Assembly: GCF_017115095.1 (NCBI RefSeq)
Contig: NZ_JABXKI010000126.1
Span: 1 to 51,819 of the forward strand
Direction of reading: 5' to 3'
From: Nostoc sp. NMS4
GTDB taxonomy: Bacteria > Cyanobacteriota > Cyanobacteriia > Cyanobacteriales > Nostocaceae
DNA length: 51,819 nt
The translations under genes and the position numbers were made by a program. Numbering within the stretch: position 1 is the first letter of the stretch; each line of letters starts with the position of its first letter. The notes beneath the pieces were generated by a model. The model had not been told where the DNA came from. It made no database searches and worked only from the letters and a program-made list of their open reading frames with translations. Of the stretch, positions 43,466 through 51,381 are shown in pieces.

Positions 43466-44503
43466 ATGAGCGGCTTTGAAGCCAAGAATTTTTGGGAGCG
43501 ATTAAATAATCTGGCATTAGTTCGCTTTTTGCTTTTAGTTGCTTCCGGCTGGGCAATTGTACAACTTTTAGCTTATTTTGAAGCGGTCATTGTTATTTTT
43601 ACATTTGCGGCAATTTTAGCTTTTTTGCTCAGTTATCCTGTACAAGGTCTGCGGCGTTTTTTGCCCCACGGCATAGCTGTTGGTGTCGTTTTTTTGCTGA
43701 GTATTGTGATTATAGGCGGTGTGATAATTACTGTCAGCTTAACGATTTTATCTCAAGGACAACAATTAATTAATAGTATCACTGCCTTTTTAAATTCTTT
43801 AGTACCTTTAATAGAGGGATTAGAAGGATTTTTACAAAACCGTAATTTACAGATAGATTTAAGTTTTATTGAAGAACAATTGCGGAATCAGGCTGTATCA
43901 ACTCTTGTTACTAGCTTGGCCATTTTGCAAGGGTTTATGACAAACTTTGTCACCTTTATCTTGATTGCAGTTGTGGCGTTTTTCATGTTATTAGATGGAG
44001 ACAAACTTTGGAATTTTATTTTAAAAATAGTACCAACACAGCGCCGTAATAGATTTACAAATATCATCAGAAAATCTTTTTTAGGATTTTTTAGAGGTCA
44101 GTTATTATTAAGTGCCTTTCTAACAATTTCAACGTTTCTAGTTTTTTTAATATTAAAAGTACCTTTTGCTTTGATATTATCAATAATAGTCGGGATTGTT
44201 GATATTATTCCTGGCATAGGAGCGACATTAGGAGTCAGCACAGTTACTCTATTTGTGTTATCTCAAGGTGTTTGGTTAGCATTGAAAGTATTAATAGCTT
44301 GTATTGTCCTTCAGCAGATACAAGACAACTTGATTGCACCCCGAATTATGCAAGGTGCGCTGAATCTTAATCCTGTAGTGGTGTTTTTTGCTTTACTAGT
44401 AGGGGCTAGAGTAGCAGGATTATTAGGTGTTTTTATATCTATTCCCATCGCTGGAGTAATTGTGTCTTTATTTGAAATTGATGAAATGAAATCTGAAGTT
44501 TAG
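43466..44503 (+). CDS. AI-2E family transporter-like membrane protein
   Basis: The 345-residue product has about eight hydrophobic helices. Typical family features are the paired N-terminal helices (VAVIVIF-like AVIVIFTFAAILAFLLSYP), a soluble region at about 105-150, and the conserved C-terminal run IVGIVDIIPGIGATLG, then QQIQDNLIAPRIMQGALNL and NPVVVFFALLVG. The family includes TqsA and Na+/H+-antiporting members, so AI-2 is not necessarily the substrate. It begins 82 nt after plsC, on the same strand. Confidence 0.88.
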   Translation: MSGFEAKNFWERLNNLALVRFLLLVASGWAIVQLLAYFEAVIVIFTFAAILAFLLSYPVQGLRRFLPHGIAVGVVFLLSIVIIGGVIITVSLTILSQGQQLINSITAFLNSLVPLIEGLEGFLQNRNLQIDLSFIEEQLRNQAVSTLVTSLAILQGFMTNFVTFILIAVVAFFMLLDGDKLWNFILKIVPTQRRNRFTNIIRKSFLGFFRGQLLLSAFLTISTFLVFLILKVPFALILSIIVGIVDIIPGIGATLGVSTVTLFVLSQGVWLALKVLIACIVLQQIQDNLIAPRIMQGALNLNPVVVFFALLVGARVAGLLGVFISIPIAGVIVSLFEIDEMKSEV

Positions 44504-44545
44504 TCATTGGTCATTTGTCATTTGTCATTGGTCATTGGTCATTTG
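44504..44545. repeat. Heptamer TCATTGG/TCATTTG tandem repeats
   Basis: Six consecutive TCATT(G/T)G units follow the transporter stop. They match those next to plsX and fabH. Confidence 0.8.
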
Positions 44546-44608
44546 TCAGGAACTCGGAACTAGTGAATAATGTAAAAATGGCCATTTACAAATGAACATT
44601 GGGAAGTA

Positions 44609-44905
44609 ATGTCGGATTTAAGAGCGGAATTAACAGAAATTTTGGATGAGGCAGAGTGGGAATGGTTAATTCCTCATGTACAACGAGATGCAGTAATTTT
44701 GGTGGCACTTGAGTTAAACTTGGTGGATGTTGGAGTAGCGATCGCCAGCGATAACATCCCATCCGTGGAACAATGGATTGATGAGCAATTGATTACCAAA
44801 CCCACGACAGTACAAGTGGGAGAATGGAATCTTGAGCGTAGTAAGCGATTTAACACTCTCATCGTTCAACCTTATGTTCTGGCGCAAGAACTAGCCGCCG
44901 CTTAA
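44609..44905 (+). CDS. DUF2288 family protein
   Basis: This 98-residue cytoplasmic protein has the DUF2288 pattern: a start with LRAELTEILDEAEWEWL, central VALELNLVDVGVAIASDN and a C-terminal FNTLIVQPYVLAQE. The family is short, conserved in cyanobacteria and proteobacteria, and of unknown function. It is complete. It starts at ATG 44609, preceded by GGGAAGTA. It stands alone between the permease and mutS2. Confidence 0.85.
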   Translation: MSDLRAELTEILDEAEWEWLIPHVQRDAVILVALELNLVDVGVAIASDNIPSVEQWIDEQLITKPTTVQVGEWNLERSKRFNTLIVQPYVLAQELAAA

Positions 44906-45017
44906 CTCAATTCCGTGGATTTTAGAGACTATTGACTAAAGCAAAATTTTCTCCTTTAAGATTTATCCATCTAGGAGCTAGAATTGTTACCATAATTTCA
45001 GATTAGATGTTGAAACC

Positions 45018-47441
45018 TTGATCCAATCTGAAACCTTAGAATTATTAGAATGGCATCGCCTTTGCCAGCACCTTGCCACCTTTGCCGCAACTAAGCTGGG
45101 GGCGACAGCTGCGCGTCATCTGAAAATACCCGATTCTCAGACCCAAAGCGAACAGTTGTTAGAGCAAACCAAAGAAATCTACCAACTGGAAACTCGCCTG
45201 ACCACGGGACTGTCATTTGAAGGAATTCAAGATATTGGCGATTCCTTAGAACGGGCAGAACGCGGCGGAATTTTGACAGGGGAAGAACTCTTAGCGATCG
45301 CCACCACCCTCGCTGGTGCGAGAAATTTACGCCGTGTGATCGACAATCAAGAAGATTTGCCGATATTGACTGATTTGGTTGCCGATTTGCGGACTTATCC
45401 CGAACTAGAACAAGAAATTCACCGATGTATTGATGAACGGTTCCAGGTAACTGACCGCGCGAGTCAAAAACTGGGAGAAATTCGCACAGATTTGCGGCGA
45501 TTACGCAGCCAAATTACCCAAAAGCTGCAAAATATCTTACAGGCAAAATCTGGCGCAGTTCAAGAACAGCTGATTACGCAACGGAGCGATCGCTTTGTTA
45601 TCCCCGTAAAAGCACCCCAAAAAGATGCCATCCCCGGTATAGTCCACGACACATCTACCAGTGGCGCTACGCTATACATAGAGCCGAATTCAGTAGTACC
45701 TCTCGGCAACCAACTACGGCAAATTATCAGAAGAGAGCAAGCTGAAGAAGAAGCGATTCGCCGCGTTTTGACAGAACTTGTAGCCGCAGTCAAACCAGAT
45801 TTAGAGAGATTATTAGCGATCGCGACCACTTTGGATTTGGCAACCGCTAGATCCCGGTATAGTTACTGGCTAGGAGCGAACCCCCCGCGATTTATCCAGC
45901 GAGAAGACAGGGAAATCATTACCTTACGGAACTTGCGACATCCGCTCTTAGTGTGGCAGCAACAGCACGAACAAGGGCAACCAGTAGTTCCTGTAGATTT
46001 ACTGATTAGTCCGCAAATTCGGGTAGTGACAATTACCGGGCCAAATACTGGCGGTAAAACTGTAACCTTAAAAACTTTGGGGTTAGCAGCATTAATGGCC
46101 AAAGTAGGTTTATTTGTCCCCGCCCGCGAACCAGTAGAAATACCTTGGTTTGATAAAGTGCTGGCAGATATTGGTGATGAACAATCCTTACAGCAAAGTT
46201 TATCCACATTTTCTGGACACATCCGCCGAATTAGTCGGATTTTGGAAGCATTGGGAAATGGGGAAGATGAGGGGGATGAGGGAGAGTCCCATGCCCCATG
46301 CCCCATGCCCAATTCCCTAGTTTTACTTGATGAAGTCGGCGCAGGAACCGATCCAGTTGAAGGAAGTGCTTTAGCGATCGCTTTGTTGCAATATCTCGCC
46401 AACCATGCCCAGCTAACGATCGCCACCACTCACTTCGGCGAACTCAAAGCCCTGAAATACGAAGACGATCGCTTTGAAAATGCCTCTGTAGAATTTGACG
46501 AAAGTACTCTGTCGCCTACTTACCGTCTGTTGTGGGGCATCCCTGGACGTTCTAACGCCCTAACTATTGCCCTGCGCTTGGGATTAAAACCAGAAGTGGT
46601 ACAACAGGCAAAAACTCAAGTGGGAGAGGCCACAGATGAAGTTAACCAGGTAATTGCTGGCTTAGAAGCGCAACGCCGCCGTCAGGAAACCAAAACTGCG
46701 GAAGCCCAAGTTTTGTTACAGCAAGCGGAACGTTTGTACAAAGAAGTATCTGCAAAAGCCTTAAGTTTGGAGGAAAGGGAAAGCAGTTTGCGGGCTTCGC
46801 AGGAAGTAGCAGTGCAACAAGCGATCGCTCAAGCAAAAGGTGAAATTGCCCAAGTAATTCGCCGCTTGCAGAAAGGTACACCCACAGCCCAAGAAGCCCA
46901 GCAAGCCACCAATGCTTTGAATCAGATTGGCCAGCAATATCAGCCAGTAACGCCAGCAAAGCCAAAAGTCGGGTTTATGCCCAAAATAGGCGATCGCATC
47001 CGCGTTCCCAAACTGGGACAGATAGCAGAAGTGATCGCCGCCCCCGATCAAGATGGCGAGTTAAGCGTTCGCTTTGGGCTAATGAAAATGACTGTGAAGT
47101 TGGAAGACGTAGAATCTCTAGATGGTCAAAAAGCCGAAGCGATCGTCAAACCCAAACCAGCCCCACCAGCAGTAACCCCGCCACCACAAAATGTCCCAGA
47201 AATTCGGACTTCCCAAAATACTATTGATTTGCGTGGTAAGCGGGTGGCTGATGCCGAATACATTTTAGATAAAGCCATCTCGGAAGCTACAGGCCCAATC
47301 TGGATTATTCATGGCTATGGCACTGGTAAGCTACGGCAAGGAGTTCATGCCTTTTTGCAACACCATTCCAGAGTGAACAACTACGAACCAGCAGAACAAG
47401 CAGATGGCGGCAGTGGTGTTACCGTTGTTCATATAAAATAA
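45018..47441 (+). CDS. mutS2: Endonuclease MutS2 with an expanded ATPase domain
   Basis: The 807-residue protein has the MutS2 order: N-terminal clamp and core domains, ATPase, coiled coil and a C-terminal Smr nuclease domain. Walker A is ITGPNTGGKTVTLKTL, Walker B is NSLVLLDEVGAGTDPVEG and the Smr part contains IDLRGKRVADAEYILDK and IIHGYGTGKLRQGV. MutS2 acts in suppression of recombination or, in some bacteria, in rescue of collided ribosomes. The start is TTG 45018. An unusual Glu/Asp/Gly and Pro-rich insert of about 18-20 residues lies between ISRILEAL and the Walker B segment (about residues 414-432), encoded by a Nostoc repeat. Confidence 0.93.
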   Translation: MIQSETLELLEWHRLCQHLATFAATKLGATAARHLKIPDSQTQSEQLLEQTKEIYQLETRLTTGLSFEGIQDIGDSLERAERGGILTGEELLAIATTLAGARNLRRVIDNQEDLPILTDLVADLRTYPELEQEIHRCIDERFQVTDRASQKLGEIRTDLRRLRSQITQKLQNILQAKSGAVQEQLITQRSDRFVIPVKAPQKDAIPGIVHDTSTSGATLYIEPNSVVPLGNQLRQIIRREQAEEEAIRRVLTELVAAVKPDLERLLAIATTLDLATARSRYSYWLGANPPRFIQREDREIITLRNLRHPLLVWQQQHEQGQPVVPVDLLISPQIRVVTITGPNTGGKTVTLKTLGLAALMAKVGLFVPAREPVEIPWFDKVLADIGDEQSLQQSLSTFSGHIRRISRILEALGNGEDEGDEGESHAPCPMPNSLVLLDEVGAGTDPVEGSALAIALLQYLANHAQLTIATTHFGELKALKYEDDRFENASVEFDESTLSPTYRLLWGIPGRSNALTIALRLGLKPEVVQQAKTQVGEATDEVNQVIAGLEAQRRRQETKTAEAQVLLQQAERLYKEVSAKALSLEERESSLRASQEVAVQQAIAQAKGEIAQVIRRLQKGTPTAQEAQQATNALNQIGQQYQPVTPAKPKVGFMPKIGDRIRVPKLGQIAEVIAAPDQDGELSVRFGLMKMTVKLEDVESLDGQKAEAIVKPKPAPPAVTPPPQNVPEIRTSQNTIDLRGKRVADAEYILDKAISEATGPIWIIHGYGTGKLRQGVHAFLQHHSRVNNYEPAEQADGGSGVTVVHIK
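46261..46316 (+). repeat. Nostoc-type intergenic repeat inside mutS2
   Basis: GATGAGGGGGATGAGGGAGA (about 46266-46285) is followed by three CCCATGC units ending in CCCAATTCCC. Similar C-rich ATGCCCCATGCCC units lie after pepA (31584-31611), and GGGATGAGGGGGACAAGG at about 21262-21279. The stretch preserves frame with the ATPase coding sequence. Confidence 0.7.
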
Positions 47442-47582
47442 AGTTCACTTGCAAATGGTAATTCTCACAATATTTAAAGAAAATACCAACCAACATTTAC
47501 TATTTGCAAGTTTCTTTATTAAAAAGTTGGTACGACTGGTTACTTCTTGTTAATTTCCCATCTTTACCGAGAAATTGGGTCT

Positions 47583-47611
47583 AAAGCCCCGTCGTTCTAC
47601 GACGGCTTTTT
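47583..47611 (+). terminator. Intrinsic terminator at the left of the TnpB element
   Basis: AAAGCC-CC-GTCGT pairs with ACGACGGCTTT around a TCT loop, followed on the plus strand by TTCTTC. It can stop transcription coming from mutS2 and, on the other strand, overlaps the end of the small ribbon-helix-helix gene, so it may be bidirectional. Confidence 0.65.
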
Positions 47612-47737
47612 CTTCATCTTTAGACTTCTAATCAATTCTCTAAGAACATCGGTTTTTGTTCGCCCCACTAATTCGCAATATTCTTCAAGAATCTGAAACT
47701 CAAATTCTTCGATTCTAAAATCTAATCGCTTCTTCAT
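47597..47737 (-). CDS. Small ribbon-helix-helix (CopG-like) protein, divergent from tnpB
   Basis: A 46-codon frame starts at ATG 47737 and ends at TAG 47597. The product, MKKRLDFRIEEFEFQILEEY and a following CELVGRTKTDVLRELIRSLK, has the beta-strand-helix-helix pattern of CopG/Arc-type DNA-binding proteins, with the classical GRTKTDVLRELI turn. Only 16-34 nt separate its start from that of tnpB, so both share a promoter region, and the protein could repress tnpB or itself. It is too short to appear in most gene lists. The stop lies inside the terminator hairpin. Confidence 0.72.
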   Translation of the reverse strand: MKKRLDFRIEEFEFQILEEYCELVGRTKTDVLRELIRSLKMKKKPS

Positions 47738-47771
47738 TGATTCTTCCGGCTATATGCTGTACAATATTAGC

Positions 47772-48897
47772 ATGAAAACACTGAAGTTCAAGTTATATCA
47801 ACACAAGCGAAATAGATTTATAAAGCGGTCAATTAATGCTGCTGGGATAATCTACAACCATTGTATTGCTCTCCACAAACGCTACTACCGGATGTGGGGA
47901 AAACACTTGAATTGTATAAAACTTCAGTCTCATATTGCCAAGTTGAGAAAGCGTACTTCTTTTTGGCAATCAGTAGGTTCTCAAGCCGTACAAGATATCT
48001 GTCAGCGCATTGAAAAAGCCTACCAGCTATTTTTTAAACACAATAAAAAGGGGGTTCGACCACCGGGATTTAAAAAGGTCAGAAAATATAAATCATTCAC
48101 CTTAAAGCAGGCTGGTTATAAGTTTCTGGGTGGCAATAAGGTAAAAATTGGTAATCGGACTTATCAATTTTGGAAGTCTAGAGAAATAGAAGGAACAGTC
48201 AAAACTTTAACTATCAAGCGCACACCATTGGGCGAGTTGTTTATGGTTGTGGTTGTTGATGAAGGCAGTAAACCAAAAATTGAAGTTAAGACGGGTAAAA
48301 TCGCTGGTTTTGATTTTGGGTTAAAAACATTCCTCACCTGTTCAGATGGTACAACTATTGTTTCTCCCCAATTCCTCAAGCAATCACTGACCTTAGTAAC
48401 CAAGTCTTGTTGTCATCATTCCAGAAAAATAAGGGGTTCCTCCAATCGTGAACGGGCAAGGAAGAATTTAGTACGCAAATACGAAGATATTTCTAATCGT
48501 AGACGTGATTGGTTCTGGAAGTTAGCTCACGAGTTAACAGATCGGTTCGATGTACTTTGTTTTGAAACGCTCAACCTCAAGGGGATGCAACGCCTTTGGG
48601 GACGGAAGATATCAGACTTGGCGAATGGTTACGTTTGTTCAAATCTTAGAATGGATTGCCAAAAATAAAAATAAATTGGTTGTTTTCATCAACCAATGGT
48701 ATCCCAGCAGTAAGACTTGTTCTCATTGTGGACACGTTCTAGAAAAACTAGATTTGTCGGTGAGAGAGTGGCGTTGTCCTTCCTGTCAATCAATTAATGG
48801 AAGAGATGAAAACGCCGCACGTAATATTCAAACAGTCGGGGCATCGACTGTTAGCTTAGGTGATGTCAGACAGTCTCAGACTGCAATTGCTGTTTGA
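47772..48897 (+). pseudogene. tnpB: tnpB, RNA-guided nuclease gene broken by a frameshift
   Basis: TnpB is the transposon-encoded RuvC-type nuclease ancestral to Cas12. The first frame runs from ATG 47772 (or 47754) to 48668 and holds the N-terminal region, the first RuvC acidic motif IAGFDFGLKTFLT (Asp181) and the second, CFETLNLKGM (Glu265). The second frame (to 48897) carries WIAKNKNKLVVFINQWYPSS, a zinc finger with CSHCG and CPSC, and the third motif GRDENAARN. The frame changes between 48624 and 48630 (AATGGTT, seven bases where six are expected), consistent with one inserted base. All catalytic residues survive across the two frames. There is no obvious slippery sequence, so I call it a pseudogene. 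Confidence 0.85.
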
Positions 48898-48937
48898 AGC
48901 TAGAATCCTCGCACTTATAGGGCGGGGAGTATGTCAA
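48860..48937 (+). ncRNA. Putative omega-RNA 3' part and right end of the TnpB element
   Basis: After the tnpB stop, CCTCGC (48907-48912) and GCGGGG (48922-48927) form a 6-bp stem with a T-G pair, followed by AGTATGTCAA. In characterised TnpB elements the omega-RNA scaffold covers the 3' end of tnpB and the right end, and the guide lies just beyond. By that rule the guide here would start after 48937. This rests on similarity of position and structure. Confidence 0.5.
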
Positions 48938-49133
48938 TCCAGTGAGGATGAAAATAGACCTTTTATCCCTTACTTATAGAAATCGCCGAAAAAGATTTGG
49001 TTTGAGGTTTAATCTGATTGCTACTCTTTACAATTACGAGCTTCATCTCCCCCAATCCAAATTTGCCTGAGCGACTTTTACAAGAGGTCTATTGATTGCT
49101 CAAAACCTTGAAGCAACTGGGTTTTTACTCAAC

Positions 49134-49161
49134 ACTCAGCACTCAGCACTCAATACTCAGC
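49134..49161. repeat. ACTCAGC tandem heptamers
   Basis: Four ACTCA(G/A)(C/T) units lie directly before the stop codon of the EAL-GAF-GGDEF gene on its downstream side. They are another short tandem repeat of the type seen in several gaps of this window. Confidence 0.75.
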
Positions 49162-51381
49162 TTATCTAGCATCAGCATCCTTACAATCCATCTGCACCAC
49201 ACAATTTCTTCCTTGTGCTTTTGCCTCATATAGTCCTTGGTCAGCAGCAGCAATTAAGGTTGCAGGAGATAATTGGCTATGAGGAGTGATGGTTGCCACA
49301 CCAAGACTTAAAGTAATGAATTCACTGACCGAAGAATGGGGATGAGGCATTTGTAATGCACTAATATTGGTCTGAATATCTCTTGCAACTGCAACAGCCC
49401 TTTCAATATCACTATTCGGTAAAATGACTGCAAACTCTTCTCCACCATAACGAGCAACTAAATCAGCAGGGTGTTTAACTGTTTGAGAGATTGCCTTGGC
49501 AACCTGTCTAAGTGCATCATCTCCTGCTAAGTGTCCGTGCGTATCATTGTAAAGTTTAAAGTAATCAACATCACACAAAATCAAAGATAGCGAGCCTTGC
49601 TCTCGTGCCAACCATTGCCATTGTGTGTTTAAGGTGTCATCAAAGCAGCGTCGATTTGCCACTTGGGTTAGACCATCAGAACAGGCAAGGCGCTGTAATT
49701 CCTGGTTTGCTTGTTGTAATTGGTGGTAAAGTTCTGATTGCTGAATAGCGATCGCAGCTTGACTTGCTAACTGGTTAAATAAATTAATCTCCGATTGCTG
49801 CCATTGTCTGGGATGACGGCATTGGTGAGCAATCAATAGTCCCCACAAACGTCCTTGCTGCAAAATCGGCACGACAAGGTTTGCCCGGATTTGCAGACTT
49901 CTAAGGAGTTCAACATGACACGGCGAGAATCCCGCAGTTTCAATGTCTTCGATCGCTCTGGTGTTACCTTGTTGATAGTAAGCTGCATGGGTAGATTGAA
50001 AGCACGTATCCATAACGTGAAATCCCAGAATCGACATACACCCTTCTGCTAAGGATTCTACAGCGACTAAACCACTCCAGTCTGGCTCAAACTGGTAAAT
50101 CACCACTCGGTCTACCTCAAAGAGTTGTCGCACTTCCGTTGCTGTGGTTTGCAAAATCTCGTCTAACTCCAAGGATTGACGAATGCGTTGCGTCACACCT
50201 GCGACAATTCGCTCAGATTCGCTTTGGTGTTGGACGCGCTGTTCAACCTGCTGAGAATGTGTTGATGCTACAGTCAAGGCGATCGAATCGAAGTGAGGGG
50301 TTATAGTGACAGGTACTGCACTGGGTTGACTAATCAAATAGCCTTGAGCAAGATTTGCACCTCTTTCTCGCAGCCAGTTCAGTTCCTCAATGCACTCAAT
50401 TCCTTCAGCAACTGTCTGGATGTTTAACTTGTGAGTAATCTCTAGAAGCTTCTCAGTAATCGAAGCTTTGTAAAGGTCTTGATGTACATCTCGAATTAAT
50501 TCCATATCCAACTTGATAAAGTCTGGACGTAACTGATGCAGCAAGTTTAGGCTGGAATAGCCAGAACCAAGGTCATCAAGAGCGATTAAAAACCCAGCAT
50601 TCCGATAGTATTTAAGCACTGCCTTGAGATGGGCTAAATCTTGATGATTGTCTGACTCTACGACTTCAAAAACAACGCGATCGTGAGAAATTCCGGCAGT
50701 ATCAATTGCCTCTACTGTACTACGTAGGCAAAAAGCTGGGTCATAAAGTGACGTTGGCACAAAATTAATAAAAATGTGTCCACTCACTTGATAGCGGCTG
50801 AATTGAGTGATTGTGCTGAGGCGAGCAACTTGGTCGAGTTGTGGGATAAGTCCAGTTTCGGTTGCTAACTCCAGAATTGGTGTCGGTAATACTAAATTGC
50901 CTTCTTCATCCAGCCCCCGCAAGAGCGATTCATATCCAAAAATCTCCGATGTATCGTTAATTAAGACAATTGGTTGGAAGTAACTAGTAAATCGTTCCTT
51001 TGCTAGCATTTCAACTAGCCAGTCGGATTGGTTCAACTTAATGAAGCGTTCTAATGAGGCTATGTCACTAAAATCATGGATTTGAGGTTGGGAAGTGCCT
51101 TGAATGAACAGGACTTGCGTCTCTTTTAATTCTCTTGGTGCAAGTAGTTTGGCCAGGTTATGGGCAATTTCTAGGGACTGTCCGGGTCTACACTCCAAAC
51201 TCAAACCTGGTCGCTCGTGCATCAGTTCATACTTAAGGGCAAACTGGTGGAGGTAGGAGGTGACTTTTATCAGGGTATGTTGAACGGGAAACCAGAGAAA
51301 GAGCCTACCTGCCTCTTTAGTCCGGCAGCGTGCAACATTGCGACAAGCACAGGTTTTGGAGATAGGACATATTTGGCTCAT
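49162..51381 (-). CDS. EAL-cyanobacteriochrome GAF-GGDEF protein (predicted light-regulated c-di-GMP enzyme)
   Basis: The 739-residue protein has an N-terminal segment with four cysteines (C5, C11, C13, C19), an EAL domain (about 125-360), a GAF domain (about 390-550) and a GGDEF domain (about 565-735). EAL residues are present: E151 (YESLLRG), N206, E239, D269-D270 (ALDDLGSGYSS), K290, E326 (AEGIE) and Q347. GGEEF is at 646-650, while the inhibitory RxxD site reads HPAD (637-640), so product inhibition is probably lost. The GAF has D458-T-C460-F and P-C488-H489, the DXCF and canonical bilin-binding cysteines of dual-cysteine cyanobacteriochromes. The protein may both make and break c-di-GMP under light control. 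No neighbouring partner gene is seen. Confidence 0.9.
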   Translation of the reverse strand: MSQICPISKTCACRNVARCRTKEAGRLFLWFPVQHTLIKVTSYLHQFALKYELMHERPGLSLECRPGQSLEIAHNLAKLLAPRELKETQVLFIQGTSQPQIHDFSDIASLERFIKLNQSDWLVEMLAKERFTSYFQPIVLINDTSEIFGYESLLRGLDEEGNLVLPTPILELATETGLIPQLDQVARLSTITQFSRYQVSGHIFINFVPTSLYDPAFCLRSTVEAIDTAGISHDRVVFEVVESDNHQDLAHLKAVLKYYRNAGFLIALDDLGSGYSSLNLLHQLRPDFIKLDMELIRDVHQDLYKASITEKLLEITHKLNIQTVAEGIECIEELNWLRERGANLAQGYLISQPSAVPVTITPHFDSIALTVASTHSQQVEQRVQHQSESERIVAGVTQRIRQSLELDEILQTTATEVRQLFEVDRVVIYQFEPDWSGLVAVESLAEGCMSILGFHVMDTCFQSTHAAYYQQGNTRAIEDIETAGFSPCHVELLRSLQIRANLVVPILQQGRLWGLLIAHQCRHPRQWQQSEINLFNQLASQAAIAIQQSELYHQLQQANQELQRLACSDGLTQVANRRCFDDTLNTQWQWLAREQGSLSLILCDVDYFKLYNDTHGHLAGDDALRQVAKAISQTVKHPADLVARYGGEEFAVILPNSDIERAVAVARDIQTNISALQMPHPHSSVSEFITLSLGVATITPHSQLSPATLIAAADQGLYEAKAQGRNCVVQMDCKDADAR

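Larger units (their letters stand above)
47580..48937 (+). mobile_element. IS200/IS605-group TnpB element with degenerate tnpB
   Basis: The element includes a divergent small regulator-like gene, a frameshifted tnpB and a right end with the sequence AATCCTCGC...GGCGGGGAGTATGTCAA. No TnpA (Y1 transposase) gene is present, so it is a TnpB-only unit of the kind that depends on a transposase elsewhere. The right edge is put at 48937 from the GTCAA ending; the left edge is less sure, near the terminator hairpin. Confidence 0.65.

Noticed and set aside
48550..48897. Second tnpB frame as a separate small gene
   Set aside because: Its first 26 residues are out-of-frame reading of the TnpB RuvC region and the remainder is the C-terminus of TnpB, so it is part of the broken gene.
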